Assembly: GCA_013362555.1 (NCBI GenBank)
Contig: JABFVX010000135.1
Span: 1 to 12,290, forward strand
Direction: 5' to 3'
From: Mycobacteriaceae bacterium
GTDB taxonomy: Bacteria > Actinomycetota > Actinomycetes > Mycobacteriales > Mycobacteriaceae
DNA: 12,290 nt
How positions within the stretch are numbered: position 1 is the stretch's first letter; each line of letters begins with the position of its first letter. The notes beneath the pieces were generated by a model, which was not told where the DNA came from, did no database searches, and was given only the letters and a program-made list of their open reading frames with translations. A program made the position numbers and the translations under genes. This document shows positions 1 to 7,530 of this stretch, one piece after another.

Positions 1-2947
1 GCCACGGCACCCCCGGCACCTCTGCGGCGCCAGGCCCCAATGTCCCTTCGACCAGCAGTTGCCGGATGCGGGCGTCGGACAGGCCCATCTCTCGCGCCAT
101 ATCACACGTCCGTGCGGTCCGCATGGCCGCGGCGCCGGCGCCGAAGCGATCGGGGGGTGCCCCGGCGAGGTCGAGCGTGCGTAAAAAGCGAGACAACCGC
201 CCGGTGTCGAGACGATCCTGTACCCGGTCCAGCAGCATCTGCTCGGACAGCTGGACTGGCACGCGGTCGAGCCTGCCGAGCGTGATGTCGGCTAGGGTGC
301 TCGGCGACAGTTCGGCGACCATGCCGGCGCCGAAATCCGTATCCATCGCCGCCGCGACGTGATCTGTGCGAGTGTTCGGATCGGCGAAGACCTGATCGAC
401 CCCCAGCTGCGCCGCATGCTCCAACAGGCCGGCCGGCATGACGTGCGGGAACGATATCCGGACCACGCCCGCCTCGCCCAAACTTCCGAACCGACTCGCC
501 CATCCCACCGCGTCGGACATGCTCGAGTACGCGACCACATGCACCTCGCCGGTGCCCGCGTGCCGCGCTGCCAACGCGTTCAACAGGGAAATGCCTGCCC
601 GTTCATCGAGCAGGCGTGACGTTTCCCGCTCCGGCGCAACCCCGGGTATGGGCAATGTCTCACTGTGGTTGCGGACCACCAGGGCCACCGACTCGGATCC
701 GGCATTGGCCTGGTCGAAGTGGCCGAACACGTCCGGCATTCGTCTGGCGATGGCTTCGGCGCCGGACACCGAGGACATCGCGTGCACGCCCACCCGGTCA
801 GCGGTGGCGATGTCACCGTAGGCGATCTCGACCATCAACGGCGGGTAGTAGTCCGGCTGTGGGTGCCCGACGAAGGTCAGCAAATGCGCCTGTTTCAGCT
901 CACCGCCCTGCCCCGCCATCTGCCCGTCCGCAGTGTCGACCAAGTCCTTGTGTTCGAGCAGTTGGTGCAGGTGCATCCCCGGCGAACTCCACTCGGCGGT
1001 GACCGCCCGGCGCACGGCAATCCGGTTGGCAGTGTCGCGGACCGCGGGCGGGATGCCCTCCAGGTTGCCGACCAGGTTGTGGGCGCCCCACATCAAGCCG
1101 ATCTGAGCGGGGCTCGGCTCCGGCCCACTACCGAGCGAGTACCACCAGGACTCGACCCGCTGCGCCTGCGTTCGGGCGTGCGCCACCACCCGACCCGGGT
1201 CTTCAGCGGCGACGGGTCGCGCGTCCCAGGCATCGGCCGCGGCAATGGCCTCCGCATCGGTGAGAGTCCGGTCAGGCGGCCAACGACTGTCGTCGAACCC
1301 GTCGTAGCGGTCCATCGGAGGAAACCCGTCGCCGTCGCCGCTGCCGCCCGCGTCGTTCGAGGTGTTGTCGGCGATATCGCCACCATCGATCGGTGCGTCG
1401 GCGTCGATTCCGGGCTCGTGGTCACCAGAGCTGAACTGGCCGGGCGACTCCGGCGGGTCGCCTGCGCCGCGTCCAGCAGGGCCGTGGCCACCGCCGGAGC
1501 CGGTGAGGTCAAGTTTCGGCGGAATCCCAGAGGGCGCACCGCTGTCCACCTTCGGCGGCGCTCCGGGCGCCGGATGCCCGCCGGCCGTTGTGCCCGCCCC
1601 CCTCAAGGTCGTCGCGCCGGCGGGTTCAGCATGGCTCGGGGCGGCCGCAGCAGCTCGGACTGCCGCACCCTGGGTCGTGACCGCGGCCTGGGGTGTGGAC
1701 CGCAGGCTCTCGGCGACAATCGGATGCCGGCCACCGGGCACGACCCCCAGCGGTGCCGGCTCGGCCAACGCTGCGGGCATCCGCGCGGGCGGCACGACGG
1801 GGTCCGGCTGCCGTACGCCGCCCCGCCGCAGGACCTCCTGCTGCTCTGGGGTCAGGCGCAACAGGTGCCCGCCGAATGGGTCGCGCACCCCGGGCCGTGC
1901 GTGCACTGCAGGCGGGCGTGGGCCGCTACTCGGCGCGCCGACCGGAACCGGAGCCGTCGCACCCGGCGGGGTGTGCGGGCCCATCAGCCCAGCCATCGCC
2001 GAGCCGCCCGCGCCGAGAGCGCCACCGAAGAACCCGGTCGTCACACCCATATGCCAGTCCTTGGCAGTGAGCTGGGTGCCAGGGATGGGCACCAGGACGG
2101 CCGTGCCGAGGATCCCGCCAGCCGCGCCGGAAACACCGCCGAGCAGCATCGCGCTTGCCGTGCCTAACGCTCGGACGCCCAGTGGATTCCGAATCGACAT
2201 AGAGGTCGCCGCGCGGTTGACGAAGCCGCCGAGCCGCGGCGCGGCGCGGCGCACCACCTCAACTCCGACCAGGCCACCAGCCAGACCGGCCAGGGCGCCC
2301 TCCCCGGCCGAGCGCCAGTCATATCCCTTGTCCGCGGTGTGGTTCAGCACGTTCTTCTGGATCGCCTGCGCCACCAACGGTGCCCCGCCCCCGAATGCGA
2401 CACCCATACCCGCGCCCATCACCAAGAGCTTGCGCGGGCTCGGAATGGCTTGCCGCGCCGCTCGATTCGCTGCCGCGCGTGCGGCGATCCGCGCGGTGCC
2501 CTGCGTCCCAGCCTCCGCCATCGCTACTTTCGTGCGGGCCCGGTGGGCCGCGGCCTTGATGGTGCCGGGCCCGCCGGCCATCATGAAGTCCACCACCAGC
2601 TGTGCGGTTAGGACGACCGCCATCACCGAGACCTGGAGCTTCATGAGTTCGATCGTGTCGGCGAAGCCGTCCAGTTGCGCTGCGAGGCTGTCAAACGTAG
2701 CGGCTCGGTCGCGCAGCTCCTGGGCGCGGGCCGAAGCCTCGGACCTGATGGACTCGTCGAACCGCCCGGAGCCGGTCCCGCCCGACGCGGCGGCATCAAC
2801 GGTGTCGGCCATGGCCCGCAGCCGCTTCGCCTTCTTGCGCCACTCCGCGGCCAGCACCCGCAGCAGCGTCTCGTCGCCGATCGGGAAATGCCCGACTGCC
2901 AGCTCGAGCACAATCGGCGGCAGTCCCTCCGGCAATCGCAGGCCCAC
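1..2947 (-). CDS. CpnT-like protein: WXG100-type N-terminal module plus DUF1023 alpha/beta-hydrolase domain (3' end outside window)
   Basis: About 982 residues are visible; the C-terminus lies beyond the left edge. The GTG start (M-G-L-R-L-P-E-G) follows an in-frame stop and a GGTGAGG ribosome site. Residues 1-125 are a helical WXG100-like region resembling the N-terminus of mycobacterial CpnT, ending in a hydrophobic helix (about 101-125). Glycine-rich hydrophobic segments follow at about 173-195 (with PLVAQAIQ), 216-231, 262-290 and 302-322. Residues 323-545 are a low-complexity Pro/Ala/Gly linker turning acidic at its end. Residues 610-880 match the DUF1023 (Abhydrolase_8) family: GNLEGIPPAVRDTANR at about 626, YGDIATADRVGV at about 709 and a nucleophile-elbow region VHVVAYSSMS at about 801. 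The usual G-H-S-x-G elbow is replaced by A-Y-S-S-M, so catalysis is doubtful. The last 80 residues resemble nothing I recognise. Family knowledge suggests a type VII-secreted or cell-surface effector scaffold; that role is inferred. No YxxxD/E secretion motif was noticed. Confidence 0.85.
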   Translation of the reverse strand, partial: MGLRLPEGLPPIVLELAVGHFPIGDETLLRVLAAEWRKKAKRLRAMADTVDAAASGGTGSGRFDESIRSEASARAQELRDRAATFDSLAAQLDGFADTIELMKLQVSVMAVVLTAQLVVDFMMAGGPGTIKAAAHRARTKVAMAEAGTQGTARIAARAAANRAARQAIPSPRKLLVMGAGMGVAFGGGAPLVAQAIQKNVLNHTADKGYDWRSAGEGALAGLAGGLVGVEVVRRAAPRLGGFVNRAATSMSIRNPLGVRALGTASAMLLGGVSGAAGGILGTAVLVPIPGTQLTAKDWHMGVTTGFFGGALGAGGSAMAGLMGPHTPPGATAPVPVGAPSSGPRPPAVHARPGVRDPFGGHLLRLTPEQQEVLRRGGVRQPDPVVPPARMPAALAEPAPLGVVPGGRHPIVAESLRSTPQAAVTTQGAAVRAAAAAPSHAEPAGATTLRGAGTTAGGHPAPGAPPKVDSGAPSGIPPKLDLTGSGGGHGPAGRGAGDPPESPGQFSSGDHEPGIDADAPIDGGDIADNTSNDAGGSGDGDGFPPMDRYDGFDDSRWPPDRTLTDAEAIAAADAWDARPVAAEDPGRVVAHARTQAQRVESWWYSLGSGPEPSPAQIGLMWGAHNLVGNLEGIPPAVRDTANRIAVRRAVTAEWSSPGMHLHQLLEHKDLVDTADGQMAGQGGELKQAHLLTFVGHPQPDYYPPLMVEIAYGDIATADRVGVHAMSSVSGAEAIARRMPDVFGHFDQANAGSESVALVVRNHSETLPIPGVAPERETSRLLDERAGISLLNALAARHAGTGEVHVVAYSSMSDAVGWASRFGSLGEAGVVRISFPHVMPAGLLEHAAQLGVDQVFADPNTRTDHVAAAMDTDFGAGMVAELSPSTLADITLGRLDRVPVQLSEQMLLDRVQDRLDTGRLSRFLRTLDLAGAPPDRFGAGAAAMRTARTCDMAREMGLSDARIRQLLVEGTLGPGAAEVPGVPW

Positions 2948-3434
2948 TGAACCTCACCGCAACGACGACACAGACATTACAAAGGTAAGGTCGGCCAAGC
3001 CCCCGCGACAAGCGGCCGAATCCACCCAGGATCAGCAATTGGCGCAAGGCGCCTCCTCCGGAGCCCCGCACAGGTGCACTGCGGCTCACCGAGCCATCGA
3101 GGGCGGCATGATGCGTCCGGGGCCGTGCAGGGATGCGGGACGGCTGGGATGAGTTGCGTTCGCGTTGAGTGAATCTCGGAGCAGCGCCACAGTCGCGGCA
3201 CGCTCGTCCGACAGTCGCGCGCCGGGAAGTTCGCCGGCAGAGATGTTTCAAGGGCTTCACAACGGAGCACTGCCGTTCGGGAAGGTGCGCCGCAACGACT
3301 TTCGGGAAGACGGCACGAAGGTCCGCATCAGCGATGCAGATCCGCTGTGCCTCACGACCACCAGGCCGACAGTCAGTGGCGCGCAACGCCATCACCCCGC
3401 AGCGGATCTGCATCCATCAGGTTGGGTCCAGCGG
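2948..3434. other. Gene-poor stretch upstream of the CpnT-like gene
   Basis: No convincing gene is seen in these 487 bases. The open frames that cross it on both strands have composition and codon use unlike the neighbouring proteins. It holds a small hairpin (GGCGC, loop AAG, GCGCC at 3041-3053), about 100 bases before the minus-strand CpnT-like start, and a perfect 15-bp inverted repeat described separately. The promoter of the CpnT-like gene should lie here, but I could not pick -35 and -10 boxes with normal spacing. Confidence 0.5.
3333..3414. repeat. Perfect 15-bp inverted repeat with 52-bp spacer
   Basis: GATGCAGATCCGCTG at 3333-3347 is repeated exactly in reverse complement (CAGCGGATCTGCATC) at 3400-3414. 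The arms do not extend in either direction. The right arm ends 20 bases beyond the stop codon of the minus-strand VOC gene, so the structure lies in that gene's transcribed 3' region. It may be a long-loop terminator or a footprint of a small mobile element; neither is established. Confidence 0.7.
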
Positions 3435-3797
3435 TCAGTCGGCGACCAGGCAGAACGGGTGGCCGGCCGGATCCAGCAGCACCCTCCATCGATCGCCGCC
3501 TGGCTGCTGGTCCGGCCTGACCGCGCCGAGCCCCAACGCCGACTTCTCCGCAGCGTCGAGGTCCTCGACCCGAAGGTCCAAATGCGATTGCTGCGGCACG
3601 TCCTGACCGGGCCACTGCGGGGCCCGGTATCGGTCGACCCGTTGGAAACCCAGGTCGCAGCCCGAACCATCGGTCAAGGCGACAAACTCGTCAGCGGCAT
3701 AGCCGAGCTGCATGCCCGTCAGCTCTCGGTAGAACCGGGCCAGAGCCCGGGGATCGGCGCAGTCCAGAGTCACGCCTCGCAACGTGGCGATCGGCAT
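3435..3797 (-). CDS. VOC (glyoxalase-like) family protein
   Basis: A 120-residue protein with two beta-alpha-beta-beta-beta halves, the usual single-domain size for the vicinal oxygen chelate superfamily and closest in appearance to the Glyoxalase_6 group. Supporting features: the opening strand TLRGVTLDCADPRALARFYR (residues 5-24), the second half starting SHLDLRVEDLDAAEKSALGLG (about 71-91) with His72 as a possible metal ligand, and the closing VLLDPAGHPFCLV (about 106-118). Members include metal-dependent isomerases, dioxygenases and drug-binding resistance proteins; the substrate cannot be told here. An in-frame ATG six codons upstream (3815) is less likely, because GAGGAG sits six bases before the chosen ATG and inside the longer version. 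It stands alone; no operon partner adjoins it. Confidence 0.85.
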   Translation of the reverse strand: MPIATLRGVTLDCADPRALARFYRELTGMQLGYAADEFVALTDGSGCDLGFQRVDRYRAPQWPGQDVPQQSHLDLRVEDLDAAEKSALGLGAVRPDQQPGGDRWRVLLDPAGHPFCLVAD

Positions 3798-3803
3798 CGT
3801 CCA

Positions 3804-3809
3804 CTCCTC
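3804..3809 (-). promoter_or_regulatory. Ribosome binding site deciding the VOC start
   Basis: GAGGAG read on the minus strand, six bases (TGGACG) before ATG at 3797. It favours this start over the ATG at 3815, which has no comparable site. Confidence 0.65.
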
Positions 3810-4338
3810 AATCATTCATGTTCGCAGGCCACGCGGCGGCCGCAGGTAGTCATCCAACCGAAGTATGTGGCCCGACTCCACTCCTTTCCGGGCGGCGGAC
3901 AGCGCTGCTCTCGGGCTAGTCGTGTGCACCGTTGCACCACCACCACCTGGGCGACCCGGACCGTCCCTGGCGCGAGCGGACGCGCGTGGTGGACCCGGAA
4001 CCGCGACTGCGGAAGCCCTGCGGGCGAGTTCGGCTGACCTGCAACCTATCCCGCGTACACGTTGCAGTTCACTCATCGACAGAAGCGGTCTGCAGTAGGC
4101 CAACGACGCCCGGATCTTGGCGGCCAGACGCACGCTCATAGCCACTAACGCGACCGGCCTCGCACAGGGCGGGAGCGTGGATCGCTTGCCGCTGACGACG
4201 TTCCTCGACGCGCCGAGCAGCAGCCTCAGCGGCCTGTGCCCCCACCGACCGGCGGCGTACAGCCCCCTTCCCCGAGACACGCCGGTCCGACACGCCAATT
4301 GAGTGTCACTGCAGTGTGTTTCGGGCCGATAGGCAAGC
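3810..4338. other. Gene-poor stretch between VOC and membrane beta-propeller genes
   Basis: About 530 bases between divergently transcribed genes. Short open frames exist on both strands, but none has a recognisable domain, a clear ribosome site or consistent codon use. A perfect 10-bp palindrome, CACTGCAGTG, lies at 4307-4316, 22 bases before the downstream ATG, and could be an operator. Promoters for both flanking genes should be in this stretch. Confidence 0.5.
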
Positions 4339-5778
4339 ATGGACATAGTCGTCGGATTCCTGATCGCCTGGGCGGCCGGCAAGGCGCGCCGGGTTGGCCG
4401 GACGGTCGACGGGCTCACCGATGCCGCGCTCGACGCCGCGGCCGAGCGTGTGTGGGCCGCGGTCGCGGCCAAGCTGGGCGCGGACCCGGTCATCCGCGAG
4501 CTGGTCGCAGAGGCCGAGCAAACTGGCCAGGCCGCCGAAAATGTACAAGCGGCTGCGGTGCGGGTCCTGGAGCAGGCCGCGAGCGCCGACCCGGCCTTCT
4601 CCGCCGCGTTGCGCGACGCCCGGACAGTCGAGCAGACCACTCAGGTTTCGCCGTCCACTGTGGCGGTGAGCCACGGCGGCGCGGTCGGCAACCTTGTGAC
4701 CGCGCCGGTCACCGCGGGCGGCTCGGTGACGTTCAAGAACAAGACGGTCACCAAGGCGGTGCAGAGTGCGCGAGCGCACCCGGTCGCCGCGGCCGTCGTT
4801 GCCATCGCCGTAGTCGCGGTGCTCATGGTGGTGGTGCTGGCGCTCGCCCAGCCGGGACCGCCGCGGTCGGCCCGCATCATCGACTTCGAACCGTCGCGTG
4901 CGGCCGGGACCGCCGGCAGGTCGACGTCGCCAACGAGCACGATGAGCTACGCGCCGAATTTGCGCACCGGAATCCTGGTGTCCTATCCCAGCGGGGAGCG
5001 CAACGGCATCGCGACCCGGCAGACCATCGGCTTCCTCAACCCGGACACCGGCGAGTTCCGCGCCGTGCGCGAGTTCAACGTCGACGGCTGGCAGGGCGAG
5101 CTCAACATCGAACTGGCACTGGCGCCGAACCTGGACCGGGTGGCGATCACCAAGATGGTCGGCGGGATGCGGCACGCGGGCTGGGTGGACGTCGATGGCC
5201 GGTTCACCGACGTGAACCCGCAGGAGAAGCCGGATCCGTTCGGCGAGCCGCACGGATTCAACGCGATCGGGTTCGGCCGCAACGGCGATTTCTACTACGA
5301 GCGAATCAACGACGACCTGCTACACAACATCTACCGGCTTGCCGCGGGCGCCACCTCCGGAGCCGTAATGATCGGCACGAACGGCCCGCACGCGCTCGGG
5401 CGGGCGTGGCGCTACAACGACGGCTCCATCGCCATCGACGGCACGATGGGCCGCGAGAAGGACAAGGACGCCAACTGCCTTGGGCTGCTGCACGCGGCCT
5501 GGCTGTCGCCATCGACGTATGTCGAGGCGAGCGGGGCGCAGCTGATCCGAGTCACCACCGACGACCCGTACTGCGGCAAGGGCGACCAGACCACGCTGTT
5601 GCCATCGGACAACGTCGCCGAGGTGAGTGATCCGGTCGCCGCCCCCGACAGTTCCCGGGTGGCCTTCACCTACCAGCACTCGGACCTCTACTACGTCGCG
5701 GCCACAGGCGGCCGTCCCGTCAAGATCGACTACCCCAAGACAACGCTGAAGAACTTCCACCTCCTCCGCTGGATGTAG
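4339..5778 (+). CDS. Membrane-anchored protein with cytoplasmic helical N-terminus and external beta-propeller-like domain
   Basis: 479 residues. Residues 1-98 are Ala-rich amphipathic helices, including LEQAASADPAFSAALRDA (about 77-94), a pattern I associate with actinobacterial signalling and NLR-type N-terminal regions. Residues 102-132 are rich in Gly, Val and Thr with alternating hydrophobic positions (AVGNLVTAPVTAGGSVTF at about 115-132). A basic stretch (KNKTVTKAVQSARAH) precedes one transmembrane helix at about 149-172, so the positive-inside rule places the N-terminus in the cytoplasm. Residues 203-479 look like a TolB/WD40-type beta-propeller outside the cell, with repeated strands and a last blade DLYYVAATGGRPVKI (about 449-463). 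Two Cys (about 380 and 412) could form a disulfide. Such a layout suggests sensing or binding an external ligand, but no function is known to me. The ribosome site is weak (AGG, about six bases before ATG). It converges on the NmrA-type gene. Confidence 0.8.
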   Translation: MDIVVGFLIAWAAGKARRVGRTVDGLTDAALDAAAERVWAAVAAKLGADPVIRELVAEAEQTGQAAENVQAAAVRVLEQAASADPAFSAALRDARTVEQTTQVSPSTVAVSHGGAVGNLVTAPVTAGGSVTFKNKTVTKAVQSARAHPVAAAVVAIAVVAVLMVVVLALAQPGPPRSARIIDFEPSRAAGTAGRSTSPTSTMSYAPNLRTGILVSYPSGERNGIATRQTIGFLNPDTGEFRAVREFNVDGWQGELNIELALAPNLDRVAITKMVGGMRHAGWVDVDGRFTDVNPQEKPDPFGEPHGFNAIGFGRNGDFYYERINDDLLHNIYRLAAGATSGAVMIGTNGPHALGRAWRYNDGSIAIDGTMGREKDKDANCLGLLHAAWLSPSTYVEASGAQLIRVTTDDPYCGKGDQTTLLPSDNVAEVSDPVAAPDSSRVAFTYQHSDLYYVAATGGRPVKIDYPKTTLKNFHLLRWM

Positions 5779-5861
5779 TGCGGGAGTCCGTTCGACACGA
5801 TGCGCCGTGCTACTGCTGGGTTGTTGATGCAATCCAGGCGTGGCATCGACCTGCACCGGGC

Positions 5862-6746
5862 TCATACGTAGTGCCGTGGTGGCCATCGCCGCAACAGATC
5901 CCACTCGCGGTCCAGGAACTCGGCGAAGGTCGTGGCCGGACGGCCCGTGAGATCGCTGACGGTCGAGGTGGTCTCGGCGAGAGATCCGCCCGCGACGTCG
6001 GCATACAGCGTGGCCACGTCGGTGGCGAACTGGGCGGGCAGTCCTTGGACTGTGAGATTGTCGGCGAAATCCGCTGGGGACCGGTCGATATAGGACACGG
6101 TCCGGCCGAGTGCCTCGGACAGGCGGGCGGCGATTTCGGTGTGGGTGAGTGTCTCGGGACCGGTCAGCACGAACCGCTGTCGGCTGCCGAGATCGCTGGT
6201 CAGCAGGACCGCAGCGCAGGCGGCGATGTCGGCGCAGTCGATATAGGACACGCGAGCCTGTCCGTAGGCGCCGAGGAGATCACCACTACTGGTGAATGCG
6301 CCTGCGCCAGTGAGGAAATTCTGCATGAACCCGCTCGGCTGCAGGATCGACCAGTCCAGCCCCGACGCCTCGAGCCGCGCCTCGATCTCGGCGTGCGCAC
6401 CCTCGGCCAGCAGACCGCCCCGCCGCGCACCCCAGACCGAGACCTTCACAACGCGCTGCACTCCCGCCCGTACTGCCGCGTCGATCACGGTGGTCTGCTG
6501 ATCAACCATCGGCTGCGGTTCGGGGACAGGTTGCGCCCCCGGTGAACACAGGAATACCCGCTCGACACCGGACAGCGCGGCCGCGATCGAGTCCGGATCG
6601 TCGAAATCACCCACCACCAAGTCGCAGTCCAGTTCACGCCCGCGGTCGGGATCGCGCACCAGCGCCCGGAATGGTGTGGTCTGCTGCCTCAGCCGGTCCA
6701 CCAGATAGCGGCCGATCGAACCGGTAGCACCCGTGACCAGGATCAT
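5862..6746 (-). CDS. NmrA-family NAD(P)-binding oxidoreductase (atypical short-chain dehydrogenase)
   Basis: 294 residues, a normal length for NmrA/HSCARG-like or NAD(P)H:quinone-reductase-like atypical SDRs. The Rossmann start MILVTGATGSIGRYLV carries the dinucleotide motif GATGSIG (residues 6-12). It is followed by VVGDFDDPDSIAAAL and GVERVFLCSP, the usual second and fourth strand regions, then LEASGLDWSILQPSGFMQNF (about 129-148), characteristic of this subfamily. A later FVLTGPETLTHTEIAARLSE segment is the substrate-side helix region. Expected activity is NAD(P)H binding with either redox sensing or quinone/azo reduction; the substrate is unknown. AGAAGGAG sits six bases before ATG. It is divergent from the TetR gene and shares its operator region, so repression by that TetR is likely. 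Confidence 0.92.
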   Translation of the reverse strand: MILVTGATGSIGRYLVDRLRQQTTPFRALVRDPDRGRELDCDLVVGDFDDPDSIAAALSGVERVFLCSPGAQPVPEPQPMVDQQTTVIDAAVRAGVQRVVKVSVWGARRGGLLAEGAHAEIEARLEASGLDWSILQPSGFMQNFLTGAGAFTSSGDLLGAYGQARVSYIDCADIAACAAVLLTSDLGSRQRFVLTGPETLTHTEIAARLSEALGRTVSYIDRSPADFADNLTVQGLPAQFATDVATLYADVAGGSLAETTSTVSDLTGRPATTFAEFLDREWDLLRRWPPRHYV

Positions 6747-6754
6747 CGTCTACT

Positions 6755-6811
6755 CCTTCTAAAATCGAGGCACCCTCGAAATATATCTCGAGGGTGCCTC
6801 GACTTAGAAGG
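6755..6811. promoter_or_regulatory. Double-palindrome operator/promoter between reductase and TetR genes
   Basis: Two arms, TCGAGGCACCCTCGA (6765-6779) and TCGAGGGTGCCTCGA (6788-6802), are perfect reverse complements separated by the AT-rich spacer AATATATC. Each arm is itself a palindrome (TCGAGG, three bases, CCTCGA), so there are two operator-like sites with centres 23 bp apart. Outside them CCTTCTAA (6755-6762) and TTAGAAGG (6804-6811) are again exact reverse complements and contain the ribosome sites of the two divergent genes. The layout fits two TetR dimers covering both promoters and repressing the reductase and the regulator itself. The binding claim is inference; the symmetry is directly visible. 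Confidence 0.88.
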
Positions 6812-6812
6812 A
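6806..6812 (+). promoter_or_regulatory. Ribosome binding site deciding the TetR start
   Basis: AGAAGGA with a five-base spacer before ATG at 6818. An upstream in-frame GTG at 6794 lies inside the operator and lacks such a site. Confidence 0.7.
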
Positions 6813-6817
6813 TTGTG

Positions 6818-7402
6818 ATGGAGGAAACCGCATCCCGGGCCCGCCGTCCACGCGCGGATGCCCGCCGCAACAGGGAACGGCTGCTCGCCGCCGCCGATGA
6901 GGTCTTCGGCGCGGGTGGTGCCCACGCGCCGCTGGAGCATGTGGCGCGGCGGGCCGGTGTGGGTGTCGGCACACTGTACGGCCACTTCCCGACGCGCCGG
7001 GCCCTCATCGCCGCACTGCTGGCCGAGCGCAACGAGGACCTGTTCGAGCGCGGTGACCGACTGCTCGGCGGACCGGTCACAGCCGACATTGTGGCCGAGT
7101 GGGTGCGTGCGGTGGTCCAGCACGCTGCCGCGTATCGGGGCCTGGCCGAGGTGCTGGTGCACAGCCTGGACGACGACGGCAGCGAACTGCACGCATCCTG
7201 CCTGCGGATGAACGGCATCGGCGAGGAACTCATCGACCGCGCCGGGCGGGCGGCGGCGCTCGGGCCCGACGCCACCGCCGCCGATCTGTTCACGCTGATC
7301 AACGCGGCGGCCTGGACACGTGAGCACGTCGGTCCCGACCAGGCAGATCGCTTGATCACCTTGGCACTCCACGGGTTACGCGCATCAACCGACTCGACAT
7401 AG
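6818..7402 (+). CDS. TetR/AcrR-family transcriptional repressor
   Basis: 194 residues, a standard TetR length. The DNA-binding domain is at about residues 11-68: basic start RPRADARRNRERLLAAADEV, then a helix-turn-helix with PLEHVARRAGVGVGTLYGHF (about 38-57) and TRRALIAALLAERNEDLF. The C-terminal helices (about 80-190) form the ligand-binding and dimer part, which is not conserved enough to name a ligand. The ATG was chosen for its AGAAGGA site. The gene is divergent from the NmrA-type reductase, with the double palindrome between them, so it very likely represses that gene and itself and is released by a small molecule that the reductase handles or responds to. Confidence 0.93.
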   Translation: MEETASRARRPRADARRNRERLLAAADEVFGAGGAHAPLEHVARRAGVGVGTLYGHFPTRRALIAALLAERNEDLFERGDRLLGGPVTADIVAEWVRAVVQHAAAYRGLAEVLVHSLDDDGSELHASCLRMNGIGEELIDRAGRAAALGPDATAADLFTLINAAAWTREHVGPDQADRLITLALHGLRASTDST

Positions 7403-7492
7403 GCACGTGTGCGTGATGTAGACGAACTGCTGCACGGCCAGGTGACAGGTCACAGACGGCAGCAACGCTCTCCGCCGACGGCTTATTGCTAC

Positions 7493-7508
7493 CCGAAGTT
7501 GACTTCGG
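7493..7508. terminator. Palindrome between convergent genes, terminator-like
   Basis: CCGAAGT (7493-7499) and ACTTCGG (7502-7508) are perfect reverse complements with two bases between them, forming a compact hairpin 90 bases after the TetR stop and before the end of the convergent membrane-protein gene. No U-tract follows on either strand, as is common for actinobacterial terminators. A second short palindrome, GGCTATTTAGCC (7529-7540), overlaps the stop codon of the convergent gene. Confidence 0.5.
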
Positions 7509-7530
7509 TCCGTTGCTTGCCCTGACCAGG

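Noticed and set aside
665..3152. Long plus-strand open frames (500 and 596 codons) opposite the CpnT-like gene
   Set aside because: Both translate to low-complexity Pro/Ala/Arg/Gly sequence without domains and are antisense to a minus-strand protein with clear DUF1023 landmarks. High GC explains the lack of stops.
2796..3413. Minus-strand 205-codon frame across the upstream gap
   Set aside because: Its composition (Cys/Arg-rich, no domain) is unlike a real protein, and it overlaps the CpnT-like start in another frame.
3165..4037. Plus-strand 290-codon frame opposite the VOC gene
   Set aside because: It is antisense to a well-supported VOC domain, and its product shows no domain or consistent codon pattern.
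4236..5630. Plus-strand 464-codon frame within the membrane propeller gene
   Set aside because: It is an out-of-frame Arg/Gly-rich translation of the propeller gene, whose own frame has a transmembrane helix and strand pattern.
5779..5861. GATGC/GCATC pair as a terminator between the convergent propeller and reductase genes
   Set aside because: The stem is only five base pairs with a 12-base loop, too weak to claim.
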